NCBI RefSeq assembly: GCF_034521165.1
Contig: NZ_JAXHMV010000011.1
Coordinates: forward strand, 62,001-126,000
From: Thiohalophilus sp.
Lineage (GTDB): Bacteria; Pseudomonadota; Gammaproteobacteria; UBA6429; Thiohalophilaceae
Length of the DNA: 64,000 nt
Direction: 5' to 3'
Shown here: one piece after another, positions 10,665-20,149 of the stretch
Numbering within the stretch: the first letter of the stretch is position 1
Layout of the letters: each line of letters opens with the position of its first letter
Notes under the pieces: model-generated
What the model was told of the DNA's origin: nothing
Database searches by the model: none
What the model saw: only the letters and a program-made list of their open reading frames with translations
Made by a program: the position numbers and the translations under genes

Positions 10665-11531
10665 ATGAGCAGAATCCATGATTTGAGAATTAAATTGCTA
10701 AACCGATTCGCGCGTACGCGTGCAGGAAAGCTGATTTTAGGAAGGATTGGTCAATCACTGAATGACAAGCAATGGGTTTTCGTCATCGGCTGCTATAACT
10801 CGGGCACGACGCTACTGCAGCGCTTGATGCAGGCGCATCCAGATATTGCAACCATGCCGGCCGAGGGCGTTGCATTTACAGATGTGATTGTCCGGCCTGA
10901 AAAGTATGGATGGACACGTATGTGGTGGAAATGTGTCGATCAAATACGACATGATTCAGATTACTCTGAGCATGGTGCCAGGCGTCTGAGATCTCAGTGG
11001 TCATGGCTTGTCGACAAGCCATCCGCACCCTGTGTACTTGAAAAATCTATTGTCAATGTAGTACATGCCCCTTTCTATGAAAAATATTTTAATAAACCAA
11101 AGTTTATTCACCTAGTTCGTAATGGTTATGCTGTCAGTGAAGGTATACGAAGGAAAGCCAGCCCTGCTAAATGGAACAATACGGAGTATAAACAGGCATA
11201 TCCCATTTCCTTGTGTGCAAGGCAATGGGTAGAAACGCTAGAGGCGGTTTATACGCTTAATAATCAAGGTGGGCAAGTGCTTGAGGTGAAATATGAAGAT
11301 CTGACAAGAGATCCGGATTCTGTGTTAGCAGAAATCTTTAAATACCTGGAACTACCGATGCTGGTGGAAGATGTTGGTGAAAAAAAGTGGCTCGTACATG
11401 GGAATGTCGATGCGATAAAAAATCTAAACAATAAGAGCATAGAGGCTTTATCATCAAATGATAAACAGGAAATACAGGAAATAGGAAGCACATGGTTAAG
11501 TTATTATAAATATAGTAATAATTCCGAATAA
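10665..11531 (+). CDS. Sulfotransferase family protein
   Basis: Intact, 288 residues. VFVIGCYNSGTTLLQRLMQA near residue 40 is the phosphosulfate-binding loop for PAPS. FIHLVRNGYAVSEGIRRKA near residue 145 is the 3'-phosphate site, and LEVKYEDLTRDPDSVLAEIF near residue 205 is typical of the Sulfotransfer_1/3 families. It follows the deacetylase by 50 bases and precedes the polymerase-like gene. With the gene at 4669 this makes two sulfotransferases in one cluster, implying a sulfated surface polysaccharide. The acceptor sugar is unknown. Confidence 0.8.
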   Translation: MSRIHDLRIKLLNRFARTRAGKLILGRIGQSLNDKQWVFVIGCYNSGTTLLQRLMQAHPDIATMPAEGVAFTDVIVRPEKYGWTRMWWKCVDQIRHDSDYSEHGARRLRSQWSWLVDKPSAPCVLEKSIVNVVHAPFYEKYFNKPKFIHLVRNGYAVSEGIRRKASPAKWNNTEYKQAYPISLCARQWVETLEAVYTLNNQGGQVLEVKYEDLTRDPDSVLAEIFKYLELPMLVEDVGEKKWLVHGNVDAIKNLNNKSIEALSSNDKQEIQEIGSTWLSYYKYSNNSE

Positions 11532-11559
11532 TCCTTGACTATAATCCCGACCCCATTGG

Positions 11560-12824
11560 ATGAGAAATAAATACAGAATGCGTAGATTATCAGCAAGAGA
11601 AATTCTCTCCGTATCTAATATACTAACTGTTATTCTTGTGTCTATTATACTTTCACAAAGTATAAATTATTTTTATGTTGTCTATGATTTAAATCTTTCC
11701 AAGTTATTGTCGGTGATTTTTATTCTCCTCTTCACCACGGTTGTCTTGGCATGTAAAGACACTATCCGTTATGTCCCTGAATTCTTTCTTATGGCGCTTC
11801 CCGCTGTCCCGGTATTTTTTGTTCATGGGTATGTAAATTCGGGTCTTTTATTGATTGTTCTTTTAGGAATTGCGATAGCTAACTCGCATATTAAAGAAAG
11901 AGCTATTTATATAACATATAATTTATTATTTTGGACTTCTGTACTGATAATAGTGTATGGAATTACAATCACATCTGACATTTCGTTTATGAGGGACGAA
12001 ATTTATATTCTTCCGAACCAAGAAATTACGCTATTTGGTAATATAAATAAGTTCACTTATTTGTTGGTTGCCATGCTGTCCGTTTTTGGTTACATGTTTC
12101 TGGCCAATAAGATTACTCTCATATCTTTCATTAGTCGTTTTGCTGTTATCTTTTTGATAGTTGCTGTCGTCACGCAGACGAGGGTGTCAACTGTCGCGGT
12201 ACTATTTCAAGTTCTTATTTTTCTTTACGCAAAAAACAGAAAAATGTCTATACAGGTGTAAAAAATATTGCTTATACAATGATTTTTACTGTGGCAATCT
12301 CCTCCGCTTATTTTTTGAATCCGCGTATCGAAGATACTGGTCGTATTTTAGTAGATACCATGCAGGGTATTTCTTCTGGAGACGTATCAGGTAAAAATGC
12401 CAGGCCGCAGGTGTGGGCCGCTACGTATCTTACTCTGTCTGAAAATCCATGGTTTGGTGTTGGTAGTAAGATACATGAATCGTTTTACAAGTATGGCGCC
12501 GTAAAGGAGAGAGATGGTTATGTGAATGTTCGAGCCCCACAAGGAAGCATTCCTGGCGTCATGCTACGTAGTGGCGTGATATTTGGAATATTATATACAT
12601 TATCATTTCTTATTTTATTATACAGGTTTGTGGTAATGATAAATACTTATAGACCTGTCGCATATGGTGGAATCAGTCTTCTTGTTGGAGGAGGTATTGT
12701 TCAGTTTGGCGGGGACTTTTTTATTCAGATTATGTTTATCGTTACACTGGGTTATTTCCTGAGTATTGGCTCCTCACGGCATACTACTATTCAGGATAGT
12801 TATTCTGGTTACCATGAAAAGTAG
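11560..12824 (+). pseudogene. O-antigen polymerase/ligase-like membrane protein (Wzy/WaaL type), one frameshift
   Basis: Ten or so hydrophobic segments run through both frames (11560-12261 and 12279-12824). A loop with WAATYLTLSENPWFGVGS and the following region match the Wzy_C/O-antigen ligase periplasmic loop pattern (NPWFGVG). One base is missing near 12250; the corrected length is about 421 residues. It lies in the inner membrane and would polymerise repeat units, or ligate the polymer to lipid A core or to a protein. Position in the cluster favours the polymerase, but sequence alone does not separate the two. Confidence 0.65.
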
Positions 12825-13073
12825 ATTTCTCGAGATATTCCTCATTACGCGGATTCAAGTTGCTAGTGCAACATCAGGATTTATCCCTATAAATACCTGA
12901 TTTTGTGCTTTGACAGCAAGGCGTTTTCGGGCAAGGTTATTCAGTTTCTCCATCACGCGCACAATCTTTTGCCGAGTGATGGTCGTGCTTTTGTTATTTG
13001 ATGCGAATCATCCTGTCATTTCCGCATTCAGTGATCAGGTCAGAAATCCTTCTCCAGGCTTACGTGGAACAAC
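12825..13073 (+). other. Intergenic stretch before an intact glycosyltransferase
   Basis: About 250 bases. A 30-codon ORF (12992 to about 13090) runs into the next gene's start and has no family features. I see no clear promoter or terminator. Base composition changes here from the AT-rich broken part to the more GC-rich intact part of the cluster. Confidence 0.4.
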
Positions 13074-14264
13074 ATGATCTTCTTGTACGTTAATCATCCT
13101 TTGTACCGTCATGGTGATCGGTATTTTGCGCCCACTCGCAACTTCGTGGATTTTATGGCGGTGTTGGCGGAACAGGGTGATAACTATCAGTTGATCGTGC
13201 CATGTCGTGAGGTGGGTGAGCAGGAAATAGAAGATCTCTCCGAATTGCATCTTCCGGGTGAGGTGCATGAGGTGGCTTTTTATCGGGGCCATCTGGCGGC
13301 CCTGCTGAAGACGCCGATTCAGGCGTTCAGGATTCGACAGATTGTCTCACGAGCGGCTTCTATTGAACGGGTGTGTATCGGCGGCCCTGGCCCCAATTCC
13401 ATGTTGTTCTGGCTTTCACTTTTGTTGCCAAAAAGTACCCGGTTTTTGTTCTTTATCCGTGGTGACACCGTCGAAACTGTGAGGCATATCTATCGGGATC
13501 GCTGGTGGGGGAAACTGCCGGTTGCCATTTCGGGCCTGTTCCAGAAACGGATATTCGATCTTCTGGGTCAGGAGCGGGCGGTGGTTTTTACCTATGGCGA
13601 GGCCCTGGAGGCGAAATATCGGGCCCATGGACAGGCGGTTCACACAATATCACCGCTTATCGACGAATCCGTAGTACGTGAAACTCCGCGCCCTCCCATT
13701 CCGCAAGATCGCTCTCTGCGTGTACTGTTTGTCGGCAGGTTGTCCGCGGAAAAGGGAGTAAGCGAGCTTGTCGCCGCACTGGCCCGGCTACGCTCTCGCG
13801 GTATCGAGCTGCGTCTGGATGTAGCCGGTACCGGGGTTCTGCAGGATCGTTTACAAGAGGAGGCGGCGAGAGAAGAAGTTTCGGATTTTGTTACCTTCCA
13901 CGGTCACGTGCCTCCGGGCCCGATGCTGTGGGATCTTTACGATAGCTGCGATCTGTTGTGCCTGCCTTCCCGAACAGAAGGTACTCCCAGGGTGGTGGTA
14001 GAGGCTTTTGCACGCGGGATGCCGGTGCTGGCGACGCGGGTGGGTAGTATTGAGAGTATGTTTCCGGAGAACCTGGTGTTTATCGAGAAGGGTACGCCGG
14101 ATGGGATTGCAGAAGGTTTGGCATGGTGTGATCAGAACCGGGAGCGGTTGTCCGAATCAGGGCGGAATGGTCAGGCCGCAGTGGACAGGTTTCTGTTATC
14201 TTCCAATGCCGCTTATGTTGACAAGGTGCTTAAAGGAAGCTCTGAACAAGTCATTCCGGAGTAG
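13074..14264 (+). CDS. Family 4 glycosyltransferase
   Basis: Intact, 396 residues, GT-B fold. The N-terminal domain opens with IFLYVNHPLYRHGDRYFAPT. The C-terminal donor-binding domain holds VLFVGRLSAEKGVSELVAAL (near residue 220), FHGHVPPGPM and the signature LCLPSRTEGTPRVVVEAFAR with GMPVLATRVGS. ATG at 13074 is chosen because the domain begins there. It transfers a sugar from a nucleotide donor to the lipid-linked intermediate at the inner membrane face. Linkage and sugar are unknown. Confidence 0.85.
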   Translation: MIFLYVNHPLYRHGDRYFAPTRNFVDFMAVLAEQGDNYQLIVPCREVGEQEIEDLSELHLPGEVHEVAFYRGHLAALLKTPIQAFRIRQIVSRAASIERVCIGGPGPNSMLFWLSLLLPKSTRFLFFIRGDTVETVRHIYRDRWWGKLPVAISGLFQKRIFDLLGQERAVVFTYGEALEAKYRAHGQAVHTISPLIDESVVRETPRPPIPQDRSLRVLFVGRLSAEKGVSELVAALARLRSRGIELRLDVAGTGVLQDRLQEEAAREEVSDFVTFHGHVPPGPMLWDLYDSCDLLCLPSRTEGTPRVVVEAFARGMPVLATRVGSIESMFPENLVFIEKGTPDGIAEGLAWCDQNRERLSESGRNGQAAVDRFLLSSNAAYVDKVLKGSSEQVIPE

Positions 14265-14387
14265 GCCGGAATCCTGCAAGCCACCAGCTGACATGGACCC
14301 CGGCCTGCGCCAGGGTGACTAAAGTGAATTATCAGTGCCACCTACAGGTTTTGTTGGTTAACATTTAGAGACACGGGGCAGCCTGGC

Positions 14388-15527
14388 TTGGAATATCTTG
14401 TTTTTTTGTCGCTATTTTTCCTGCTTTATATCTATGCAGGATATGGGATCGTACTAAAAACACTCTGTTTGGTGCGCAAGAGCTTTCCTGTTGATAGTAA
14501 GTTTGAAGGGGCAAAGTTCAGACTTAGCGTAATTATTGCTGCGCATAATGAAGAGGATGTGATAGAGAATCGGATTTTGAATGTCCTTGAGTGTGACTAT
14601 CCGCGTGATTCGTTTGAAGTGATTGTCGCCTCCGATCGATCCGATGACAGAACCAATGAGATTGTTCGAAAATACGAGGCTTCACAAGTGATGCTTGTCG
14701 ATTGCCAAAACACAACCGGCAAATCAAGCGCCCAGAACCAGGCAATAGCGCATGCTAATGGGGATATTATTGTATTTACCGATGCGGATACCCGCTTTGC
14801 GCCTAATTTCCTTGCCAATATTTCGGCGCCGTTTTCGAATTCTGCCATTGGCGCTGTTGACGGACACTTGTTGTTTGAGTCTGACGATCTGTCCGGTGTT
14901 GCCACAGGACAGGGTTACTACTGGAATTATGAACTGAAATTACGTAAGCTTGAAACCTGTCTCGGTATCCTGGCTGTGACAAGTGGTGGCTGTTTTGCTG
15001 TAAGGCGTGAATTATTAAAACCATTGCCTGATGATGTGGGAGAGGATTGCATTGTACCACTGGATGTGGTTTTGCAGGATCATAAAGTCGTGCATGCGCG
15101 TAATGCTGTTGCGTATGACAGAATGGAGGCAGGTATTAACGATGAGCTACGCGCGCGCGCCAGAATGACATTGCGTAACTGGATCGGTACCTGGCGACGT
15201 GCCAGGCTGCTTAATCTCCTGTTATATCCCGGCTATGCGTTTTCCTTGTGGTCGCATAAGATTCTGAGGTGGCTTTCTCCGTTCTTTCTGATTGTTTTAA
15301 CGGCGGGTGTTATCCTGCTTGCCGGGTCGTCAATGTTCTGGAATGTCATGGCGGGTTTTATTGTTCTCGCATACGTGGCCGGTCTTATGGGTTGGGCGAA
15401 TGAAAAACTCTCATTGGGCATGCCGGTTGTCTCGACAGTGTTCAGTTTTTTTCTGGCCAATCTCGGGTTCCTGATGGGACTGGTCTGGGCAATGTTTTCC
15501 GGCCGCCGGATAACGGCCTATCGCTGA
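14388..15527 (+). CDS. Membrane-anchored family 2 glycosyltransferase
   Basis: Intact, 379 residues. One N-terminal membrane segment (residues 3-25) is followed by a GT-A domain with LSVIIAAHNEEDVIENRI, EVIVASDRSDDRTNEIVRKY, the metal-binding DADTRF and an acceptor region with MEAGINDELRARARMTLRNW. Three or four C-terminal membrane helices follow (residues about 280-370). This layout resembles processive GT2 enzymes of the cellulose/hyaluronan type, though the QXXRW-like part reads TLRNW. The start is TTG at 14388, which fits the membrane segment; an ATG alternative is not evident. Confidence 0.8.
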   Translation: MEYLVFLSLFFLLYIYAGYGIVLKTLCLVRKSFPVDSKFEGAKFRLSVIIAAHNEEDVIENRILNVLECDYPRDSFEVIVASDRSDDRTNEIVRKYEASQVMLVDCQNTTGKSSAQNQAIAHANGDIIVFTDADTRFAPNFLANISAPFSNSAIGAVDGHLLFESDDLSGVATGQGYYWNYELKLRKLETCLGILAVTSGGCFAVRRELLKPLPDDVGEDCIVPLDVVLQDHKVVHARNAVAYDRMEAGINDELRARARMTLRNWIGTWRRARLLNLLLYPGYAFSLWSHKILRWLSPFFLIVLTAGVILLAGSSMFWNVMAGFIVLAYVAGLMGWANEKLSLGMPVVSTVFSFFLANLGFLMGLVWAMFSGRRITAYR

Positions 15528-15548
15528 CTTTCGGATTCTTTATAACCT

Positions 15549-16248
15549 ATGAATGAACAGGAAGAATTAATCAAAACCGCGTATGCGCGGCGCGACAGTC
15601 AGTCTCATATCACGGCTTTACGCCTGGACTCGGCCCGAGGTTGCGCTTCAACAATACCGGGTGTTTTCCGCTTTGTCACAAGGGTTGCTGGATTACGGGT
15701 TTGACGATCTTACGCCAGTTGAATTTCTGGATGTCGGTTGTGGTGCCGGTTCGTTGTTACGTACGCTGGCCGAGTGGGGTGCTGAACCGTCCCGTCTCCA
15801 TGGTATTGATTTGCTACAGGATCGGATCGAGCGTGCTCAGGCACTTTGTCCCGCCATTGATTACCGCCAGCATAGCGGCTGGGAGTTGCCCTATGCCGAT
15901 GAGAGCATGGATATCGTCACGGCGATGACCGTTTTCTCGTCGATTTTATCCCCTGAGGCACGTCAAGCCCTTGCTACGGAAATGGAGCGCGTGGCGCGGC
16001 CCGGTGGCATGATTGTTATTTTTGACTTTCGGGTCTCCTCTCCACGCAATCCGGATACGACCGGGATTGGACGTGGCGAAGTTCAGCGGCTTTTTCCTGA
16101 CTTTACGGTTAAATCCCGCAGCCTTATCCTGGCGCCGCCCCTGCAAAGGCCGCTGGCGAAACTCTCACCATGGCTGGCTTTAACACTTGAAACGTTCATC
16201 CCGTTCTTGCGGACCCATACCTTTCATTTTTTGCGTAATTCCAAATGA
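15549..16248 (+). CDS. Class I SAM-dependent methyltransferase, likely frameshift near the 5' end
   Basis: Motif I LDVGCGAGSLLRTLAEWG, LHGIDLLQDRIERAQAL (motif II), ELPYADESMDIVTAMTVFSS and RVARPGGMIVIFDF (Methyltransf_11/25 pattern). An open frame begins at ATG 15583, but the ATG at 15549 in another frame gives MNEQEELIKTAYARRDSQ, a typical N-terminus for this family. One extra base near 15600 would join them. The stop overlaps the ATG of the next gene (ATGA). The substrate, probably a sugar or lipid-linked intermediate, is unknown. Confidence 0.7.
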
Positions 16249-17419
16249 GTCATCAGGATTTTATTGCTTTTGCCAGGCCATTGATCGGCGAGGAAGAAGT
16301 TGCCTCGGTGGTCGAGACTTTGCGTTCCGGCTGGTTGACAACCGGCCCCAAAACAAAAAAATTCGAGCAGGACTTTGCCGGCTTCGTGGGTGGCCGCCAT
16401 GCGCTGGCGGTCAACAGTGCCACGGCCGGGCTGCATCTGGCCCTGGAGGCGGCCGGTATTGGTGCCGGGGATAAGGTCGTTACCACACCCTATACCTTTA
16501 CCGCCACGGCCGAGGTAATCCGCTACCTGGGCGCCGATCCCGTCTTTGTCGATATCGAACCCGGGACGTTTAATATCGATCCCGCCGGTGTCCGCGAAGC
16601 GCTCGAGTACGCACGCCGACATCAAGGCGATTATCCCGGTGCATTTCGCGGGCCTGGCCTGCGACATGGACGCCGATCATGGCCCTGGCCAGGCAGAATG
16701 AGGTGACGGTTATCGAGGATGCGGCACACGCCTTGCCGACCACGTATCACGATCAGATGATCGGGACCATCGGCGATTTAACGGTTTACAGCTTCTACGT
16801 GACCAAGACGATTGCCACGGGCGAGGGCGGCATGGTGGTGACGAATAACGACGAGTACGCAGAGCGGATTCGTACCATGCGTTTGCATGGCATCAGCCGG
16901 GATGTGTTCGACCGCTATACCTCGGACAAGCCCTCCTGGTATTACGAGGTCGTCGCGCCCGGCTACAAATACAACATGACCGATATTGCGGCGGCCATTG
17001 GCATCCATCAACTTGCCAAAGCCTGGGAGTTCCAGAAACGCCGGGCGACGATCGCCAAACGTTATGATGTGGCATTTTCGGATCTGCCGCTGCGCACACC
17101 GCCGGTGGCCCGTCCCGGGGATACGCATGCCTGGCATCTGTATGTGATCCAGCTGGAGCTGGAGAAACTCTCGATTTCGCGGGACCGGTTTATCGAACTG
17201 ATGGCGGAAAAGGGGATCGGTACCAGCGTGCACTTTATCCCGCTGCACATCCAGCCCTACTGGCGAGATCGGTATTCACTTGAACCTGACGACTACCCTG
17301 TCGCGCTGGATGTCTATCGGCGGGCGGTCAGCCTGCCGATTTACCCGGCGATGTCTGATGATGATATCGAGCGCGTGGTGAACGCCGTGTGCGATATTCT
17401 TGAACAGTACGCATCATGA
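16245..17419 (+). pseudogene. DegT/DnrJ/EryC1/StrS aminotransferase, two frameshifts
   Basis: PLP-dependent sugar aminotransferase: LIGEEEVASVVETLRSGWLT, ALAVNSATAGLHLALEAAGI, PYTFTATAEVIRYLGADPVF, VIEDAAHALPTTYHD, the PLP-lysine region SFYVTKTIATGEGGM and the C-terminal SVHFIPLHIQPYW. Extra bases near 16605 and 16674 split it; the short middle piece reads DIKAIIPVHFAGLACDMDA in the third frame, so all residues of the family are present. The corrected length is 390. The strong match across the breaks suggests sequence errors rather than decay. Similar enzymes make UDP- or GDP-linked 4-amino sugars. Confidence 0.8.
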
Positions 17420-18021
17420 CGGGTAAACGGATTTTCGATCTTTGTTTTACGATACCGGGTGTTACCCTGCTCTTGCCGTTGTATCTGGCCATTGCCTTGT
17501 GGATCAAACTGGACAGCCCGGGTCCCGTGCTGTTTCGTCAGCAGCGTGTCGGTCGGTTTGGCAGACCGTTCCAGGTGCTCAAGTTCCGGACCATGGTGGA
17601 TGATGCCGAGAAACAGGGGGCGAAAATTACCGTGGCCGGCGACAGCCGGATTACCCGCAGCGGGGCGTTTTTACGCAAGTACAAGCTGGACGAGCTGCCG
17701 CAGTTGTTGAACGTACTCAAGGGGGAGATGAGCCTGGTCGGTCCACGCCCGGAGGTGCCGGAGTACGTTAAGCTATATCCACGGGACAGTTACGAACTGG
17801 TGTTATCGGTTCCGCCAGGGATTACGGATCAGGCCTCGATCGAATTCAGCGATGAAAACGATCAGCTGGCCAAAGCCGAAGATCCGCAACGGGAGTATGT
17901 TGAGAAAATCCTGCCACGCAAACTGGCCTGCTACGAGGCTTATGTGCAGGATCGGTCACTTTGGGGGGATTTGAAGGTGATTCTGATGACAATTCGGAAG
18001 CTGGCGATTGGGGGGAGGTAG
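17416..18021 (+). CDS. Polyprenyl-phosphate sugar-1-phosphate transferase (bacterial sugar transferase family)
   Basis: Intact, 201 residues. One N-terminal hydrophobic hairpin (residues 10-30) precedes the catalytic domain: SPGPVLFRQQRVGRFGRPF, VLKFRTMV with following DDAE, TRSGAFLRKYKLDELPQLLN and GEMSLVGPRPEVPEYV. This is the small monotopic phosphoglycosyl transferase class (PglC-like), which starts the repeat unit by moving a sugar phosphate from a UDP-sugar to undecaprenyl phosphate. The start overlaps the aminotransferase stop (ATGA), which suggests the first sugar is the amino sugar made by that enzyme. Confidence 0.9.
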   Translation: MTGKRIFDLCFTIPGVTLLLPLYLAIALWIKLDSPGPVLFRQQRVGRFGRPFQVLKFRTMVDDAEKQGAKITVAGDSRITRSGAFLRKYKLDELPQLLNVLKGEMSLVGPRPEVPEYVKLYPRDSYELVLSVPPGITDQASIEFSDENDQLAKAEDPQREYVEKILPRKLACYEAYVQDRSLWGDLKVILMTIRKLAIGGR

Positions 18022-18265
18022 GAGTTGGGAGTAGAGGAGTCAGGAGTCAGGAGTCAGGAGTTAGGAGTCAGGAGTCAGGAGTAGGTAGACAGCATTATAA
18101 TGGTGAATGTTGAATTTTTAATTTTGAATTGATGGGGCGCCTTGGGCGCTTTTTTTGTTTGGGGCTTCTGGTAGAAAGTCTGTGTAGGAGCGGCTGCGCC
18201 GCGATGGGGTGACTCAGAACTCAGTACTGAGTTTTGAGGTGGCTGAGATCTGTTCTGAATCTGAA
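18022..18265. repeat. Heptanucleotide and terminator-type repeat block
   Basis: Holds AGGAGTC tandem heptamers (about 18036-18082), one copy of the dispersed TTGAATTTT...GGCGCC element (18104-18157) and a short TAGGAGCGGCTGCGCCGC palindrome near 18185. No gene is seen. Confidence 0.8.
18136..18157 (+). terminator. Rho-independent terminator, member of a dispersed family
   Basis: GGCGCC, a three-base loop, GGCGC and a run of seven T. It sits 115 bases after the phosphoglycosyl transferase gene and would end the polysaccharide operon. Near-identical copies lie at 18694, 20990, 21163, 22718 and 25135. Confidence 0.7.
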
Positions 18266-18475
18266 TCAGGCGACGTCGATGTACTCGACCTGACTGCTTG
18301 GTGGCGGGATCGGTTCACCGTCTTCCCGTATGCCCTGGACATGGAATTCAATGGCTTCCCGAATCTGATTTTCCGTTTCTTCAATGGTTGACCCGGTTGC
18401 CACGCAGCCAGGCAGATCCGGGACATAGGCAGAATAGTTGGTGTCTGCTTTTTCAATGACGATGGCATATTTCAT
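18266..18475 (-). CDS. HicB-family antitoxin-like protein (no HicA seen)
   Basis: 69 residues: YAIVIEKADTNYSAYVPDLP, GCVATGSTIEETENQIREAI and EFHVQGIREDGEPIPPP form the partly degraded RNase H-like fold of HicB proteins. HicB normally binds and blocks the mRNA interferase HicA, but no HicA-like ORF is found on either side. Solitary HicB-like proteins are common, so this may be a remnant or have another role. It lies on the strand opposite to its neighbours, between repeat blocks. Confidence 0.75.
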   Translation of the reverse strand: MKYAIVIEKADTNYSAYVPDLPGCVATGSTIEETENQIREAIEFHVQGIREDGEPIPPPSSQVEYIDVA

Positions 18476-18760
18476 AGTAAACTTTATTTCCAGCCTGCCT
18501 GTTTATAAATACTGTTGGTTAGAATAGCACCAGTCAGCGAGGGCGGCAATAAAACAAAGTTGGCAGTTTGCAGGTGGCAGTTGGCAGAATTTCTGAGTGC
18601 TGAGTGCTGAGTGCTGAGTGCTGAGTGCTGAGTGCTGAGTAAAAAGTTCGCAGATGGCAGTTGGCAGTTATCAGTACAATTTTGAATTAATGTGGCGCCT
18701 TTGGCGCTTTTTTTGTGGAAATTTTTCATGGTAACGTATATGCTACTATCGTGATCGAGG
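18476..18760. repeat. Heptamer repeats with terminator-type element
   Basis: TTGGCAG-type heptamers (18560-18590 and 18650-18672), six copies of GAGTGCT (about 18596-18638) and a GGCGCC...GGCGCTTTTTTT terminator copy at 18694-18714. No gene is seen on either strand. Confidence 0.85.
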
Positions 18761-18772
18761 GAGGAGGTCGCG

Positions 18773-19117
18773 TTGGAGATAAGGGAATATCTGGATGAGG
18801 CCGGCAGGTCGGTTTTTGCTCGCTGGTTCAAAGGCCTGGACGCCAGGGCGGCGGCAAAAGTGACCACGGTGTTGGCTCGACTCGAGGCGGGTAACTTGTC
18901 CGAGGTGAAAAGCGTTGGCGCCGGGGTGTTTGAGCGGCGGATCCATTTTGGTCCGGGATATCGGGTTTACTTTGGCCGTGAAGGTGACCGACTGATTGTT
19001 TTGCTGGGTGGCGGTACGAAGCAGGGCCAGCATCGGGACATCGAGCAGGCAAAGCGATACTGGATGGCGTACTGGCAGCGTCGTATTGGAGGAACAACCA
19101 ATGGCACTAACACGTGA
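18773..19117 (+). CDS. HigB/RelE-superfamily toxin (addiction module killer type)
   Basis: 114 residues: EIREYLDEAGRSVFARWFKG, LARLEAGNLSEVKSVGAGVF, ERRIHFGPGYRVYFGREGDR and LIVLLGGGTKQGQHRDIEQA are the full pattern of phage Gp49-like/HigB toxins, which cleave mRNA at the ribosome. The TTG start at 18773 is set by a strong GAGGAGG at 18761-18767, five bases upstream. It overlaps the antitoxin gene by 17 bases; the toxin-first order is the HigBA arrangement. Confidence 0.85.
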   Translation: MEIREYLDEAGRSVFARWFKGLDARAAAKVTTVLARLEAGNLSEVKSVGAGVFERRIHFGPGYRVYFGREGDRLIVLLGGGTKQGQHRDIEQAKRYWMAYWQRRIGGTTNGTNT

Positions 19118-19415
19118 ATTTTCCGAGACAGTTCGAGAACGTGCGCAAACGGATATGGAATTCAGGGTTGCCATGTTGACGGAAGCTGCGGAGGCGATTG
19201 TTACCGGCGAGGCGGCTACAGCACGCGCGCTGCTGCGGGATTACATTAATGCGACGCTTGGTTTTGAGACCCTGGCCGATGAAACAGGCATCAGTGCGAA
19301 AAGCCTGCACCGGATGTTTGGTGCGAAAGGCAACCCGACGCTTTCCAATTTAACAACCGTACTTCGTGTTCTGGAAGCCAATGAGGGGCTGACTTTTGTT
19401 GTCAGGGCTGTATAA
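19101..19415 (+). CDS. HigA-like antitoxin (helix-turn-helix)
   Basis: 104 residues. An N-terminal helical part (ALTREFSETVRERAQTDMEF) is followed by a C-terminal HTH, FETLADETGISAKSLHRMFG, and KGNPTLSNLTTVLRVLEANE, the usual pattern of antidote proteins paired with HigB-type killers. ATG at 19101 has GGAGG upstream (19088-19092). It would bind the toxin and repress the shared promoter. Confidence 0.85.
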   Translation: MALTREFSETVRERAQTDMEFRVAMLTEAAEAIVTGEAATARALLRDYINATLGFETLADETGISAKSLHRMFGAKGNPTLSNLTTVLRVLEANEGLTFVVRAV

Positions 19416-19795
19416 AAACAGTTCTGAGTTCTGAGTTCTGAGTTCTGAGTAAAAAGTTTGCGGATTGCAGTTGGCAGTCTTCAGTTAATGATGAATGTTG
19501 AATTTTTAATTTTTAATTTTGAATTGATGGGGCGCCTGCGGCAATGTTGAATTTTGAATGATGGATTTTGAATTGATGTGCCCTTTGGGCGGTATTTTAG
19601 GTTCGAAGCTGGCAGTCGCAGTTCACAGATGGCAGTGTAGGAGCGGCTTGCAGCCGCGATATCTCGAATTCAGGCAGGTCGTCGCCGACGGGGCGCCTCC
19701 TACAAAGCCCTTCGGGCAGGGGCGAGTTACGAGGGACGAAGAAAGACGATGATGGCCGGTTTGTTGGGGGTTCATTTGTAATAAAGGCTGACACC
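19416..19795. repeat. Dispersed repeat block
   Basis: GTTCTGA heptamers (19420-19450), TTGGCAG-type units, two TTGAATTTT elements (one with a decayed GGCGCC hairpin near 19530) and a palindromic GTAGGAGCGGCTTGCAGCC element (19638-19700), with a GAGGGACGAAG tail. No gene is seen. Confidence 0.8.
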
Positions 19796-19824
19796 TTGAC
19801 TGTATCGCAATTGAGATACATAAT
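19796..19824 (+). promoter_or_regulatory. Promoter with inverted-repeat operator of the relB/parE-type pair
   Basis: TTGACT at 19796-19801, a 17-base spacer and CATAAT at 19819-19824. TGTATC at 19801-19806 and GATACA at 19815-19820 form a perfect inverted repeat across the spacer, as expected for autorepression by the antitoxin. Confidence 0.65.
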
Positions 19825-19855
19825 TAGCTGTGAATGACAACTGGAGAACCTGATC

Positions 19856-20149
19856 ATGGCTCACACTTCAATGTTGCACGTTCGGGTCGACGACGAACTG
19901 AAGGCTGATGCGGCGGAAAAACTTGCAAGCTTCGGCCTGACAGTATCAGATGCTGTCCGTATTCTGTTGACTCGCATAAGCAAAGAGGGCGGGTTGCCCG
20001 TTGGACTAACAGCCGATCCGGAAACTTACGACGCCTGGTTCCGCGACAAGGTGAAAGAGGCCCTGGCGGACACGCGACCTGCTGTATCGCATAAACAGGT
20101 GATGGATGAGGCGCAAGCGTTGATTGACCGGAAACGGCGCCGTGCCTGA
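19856..20149 (+). CDS. RelB/DinJ-family antitoxin
   Basis: 97 residues with the ribbon-helix-helix pattern SMLHVRVDDELKADAAEKLA and FGLTVSDAVRILLTRISKEG, then a flexible toxin-binding tail. GGAG at 19842-19845 serves the ATG. It overlaps the toxin gene by a few bases. It should repress at the inverted repeat at 19801-19820. Confidence 0.85.
   Translation: MAHTSMLHVRVDDELKADAAEKLASFGLTVSDAVRILLTRISKEGGLPVGLTADPETYDAWFRDKVKEALADTRPAVSHKQVMDEAQALIDRKRRRA

Noticed and set aside
18214..18391. Overlapping short ORFs around the HicB gene
   Set aside because: Other-frame shadows of the HicB-like gene with no HicA features.
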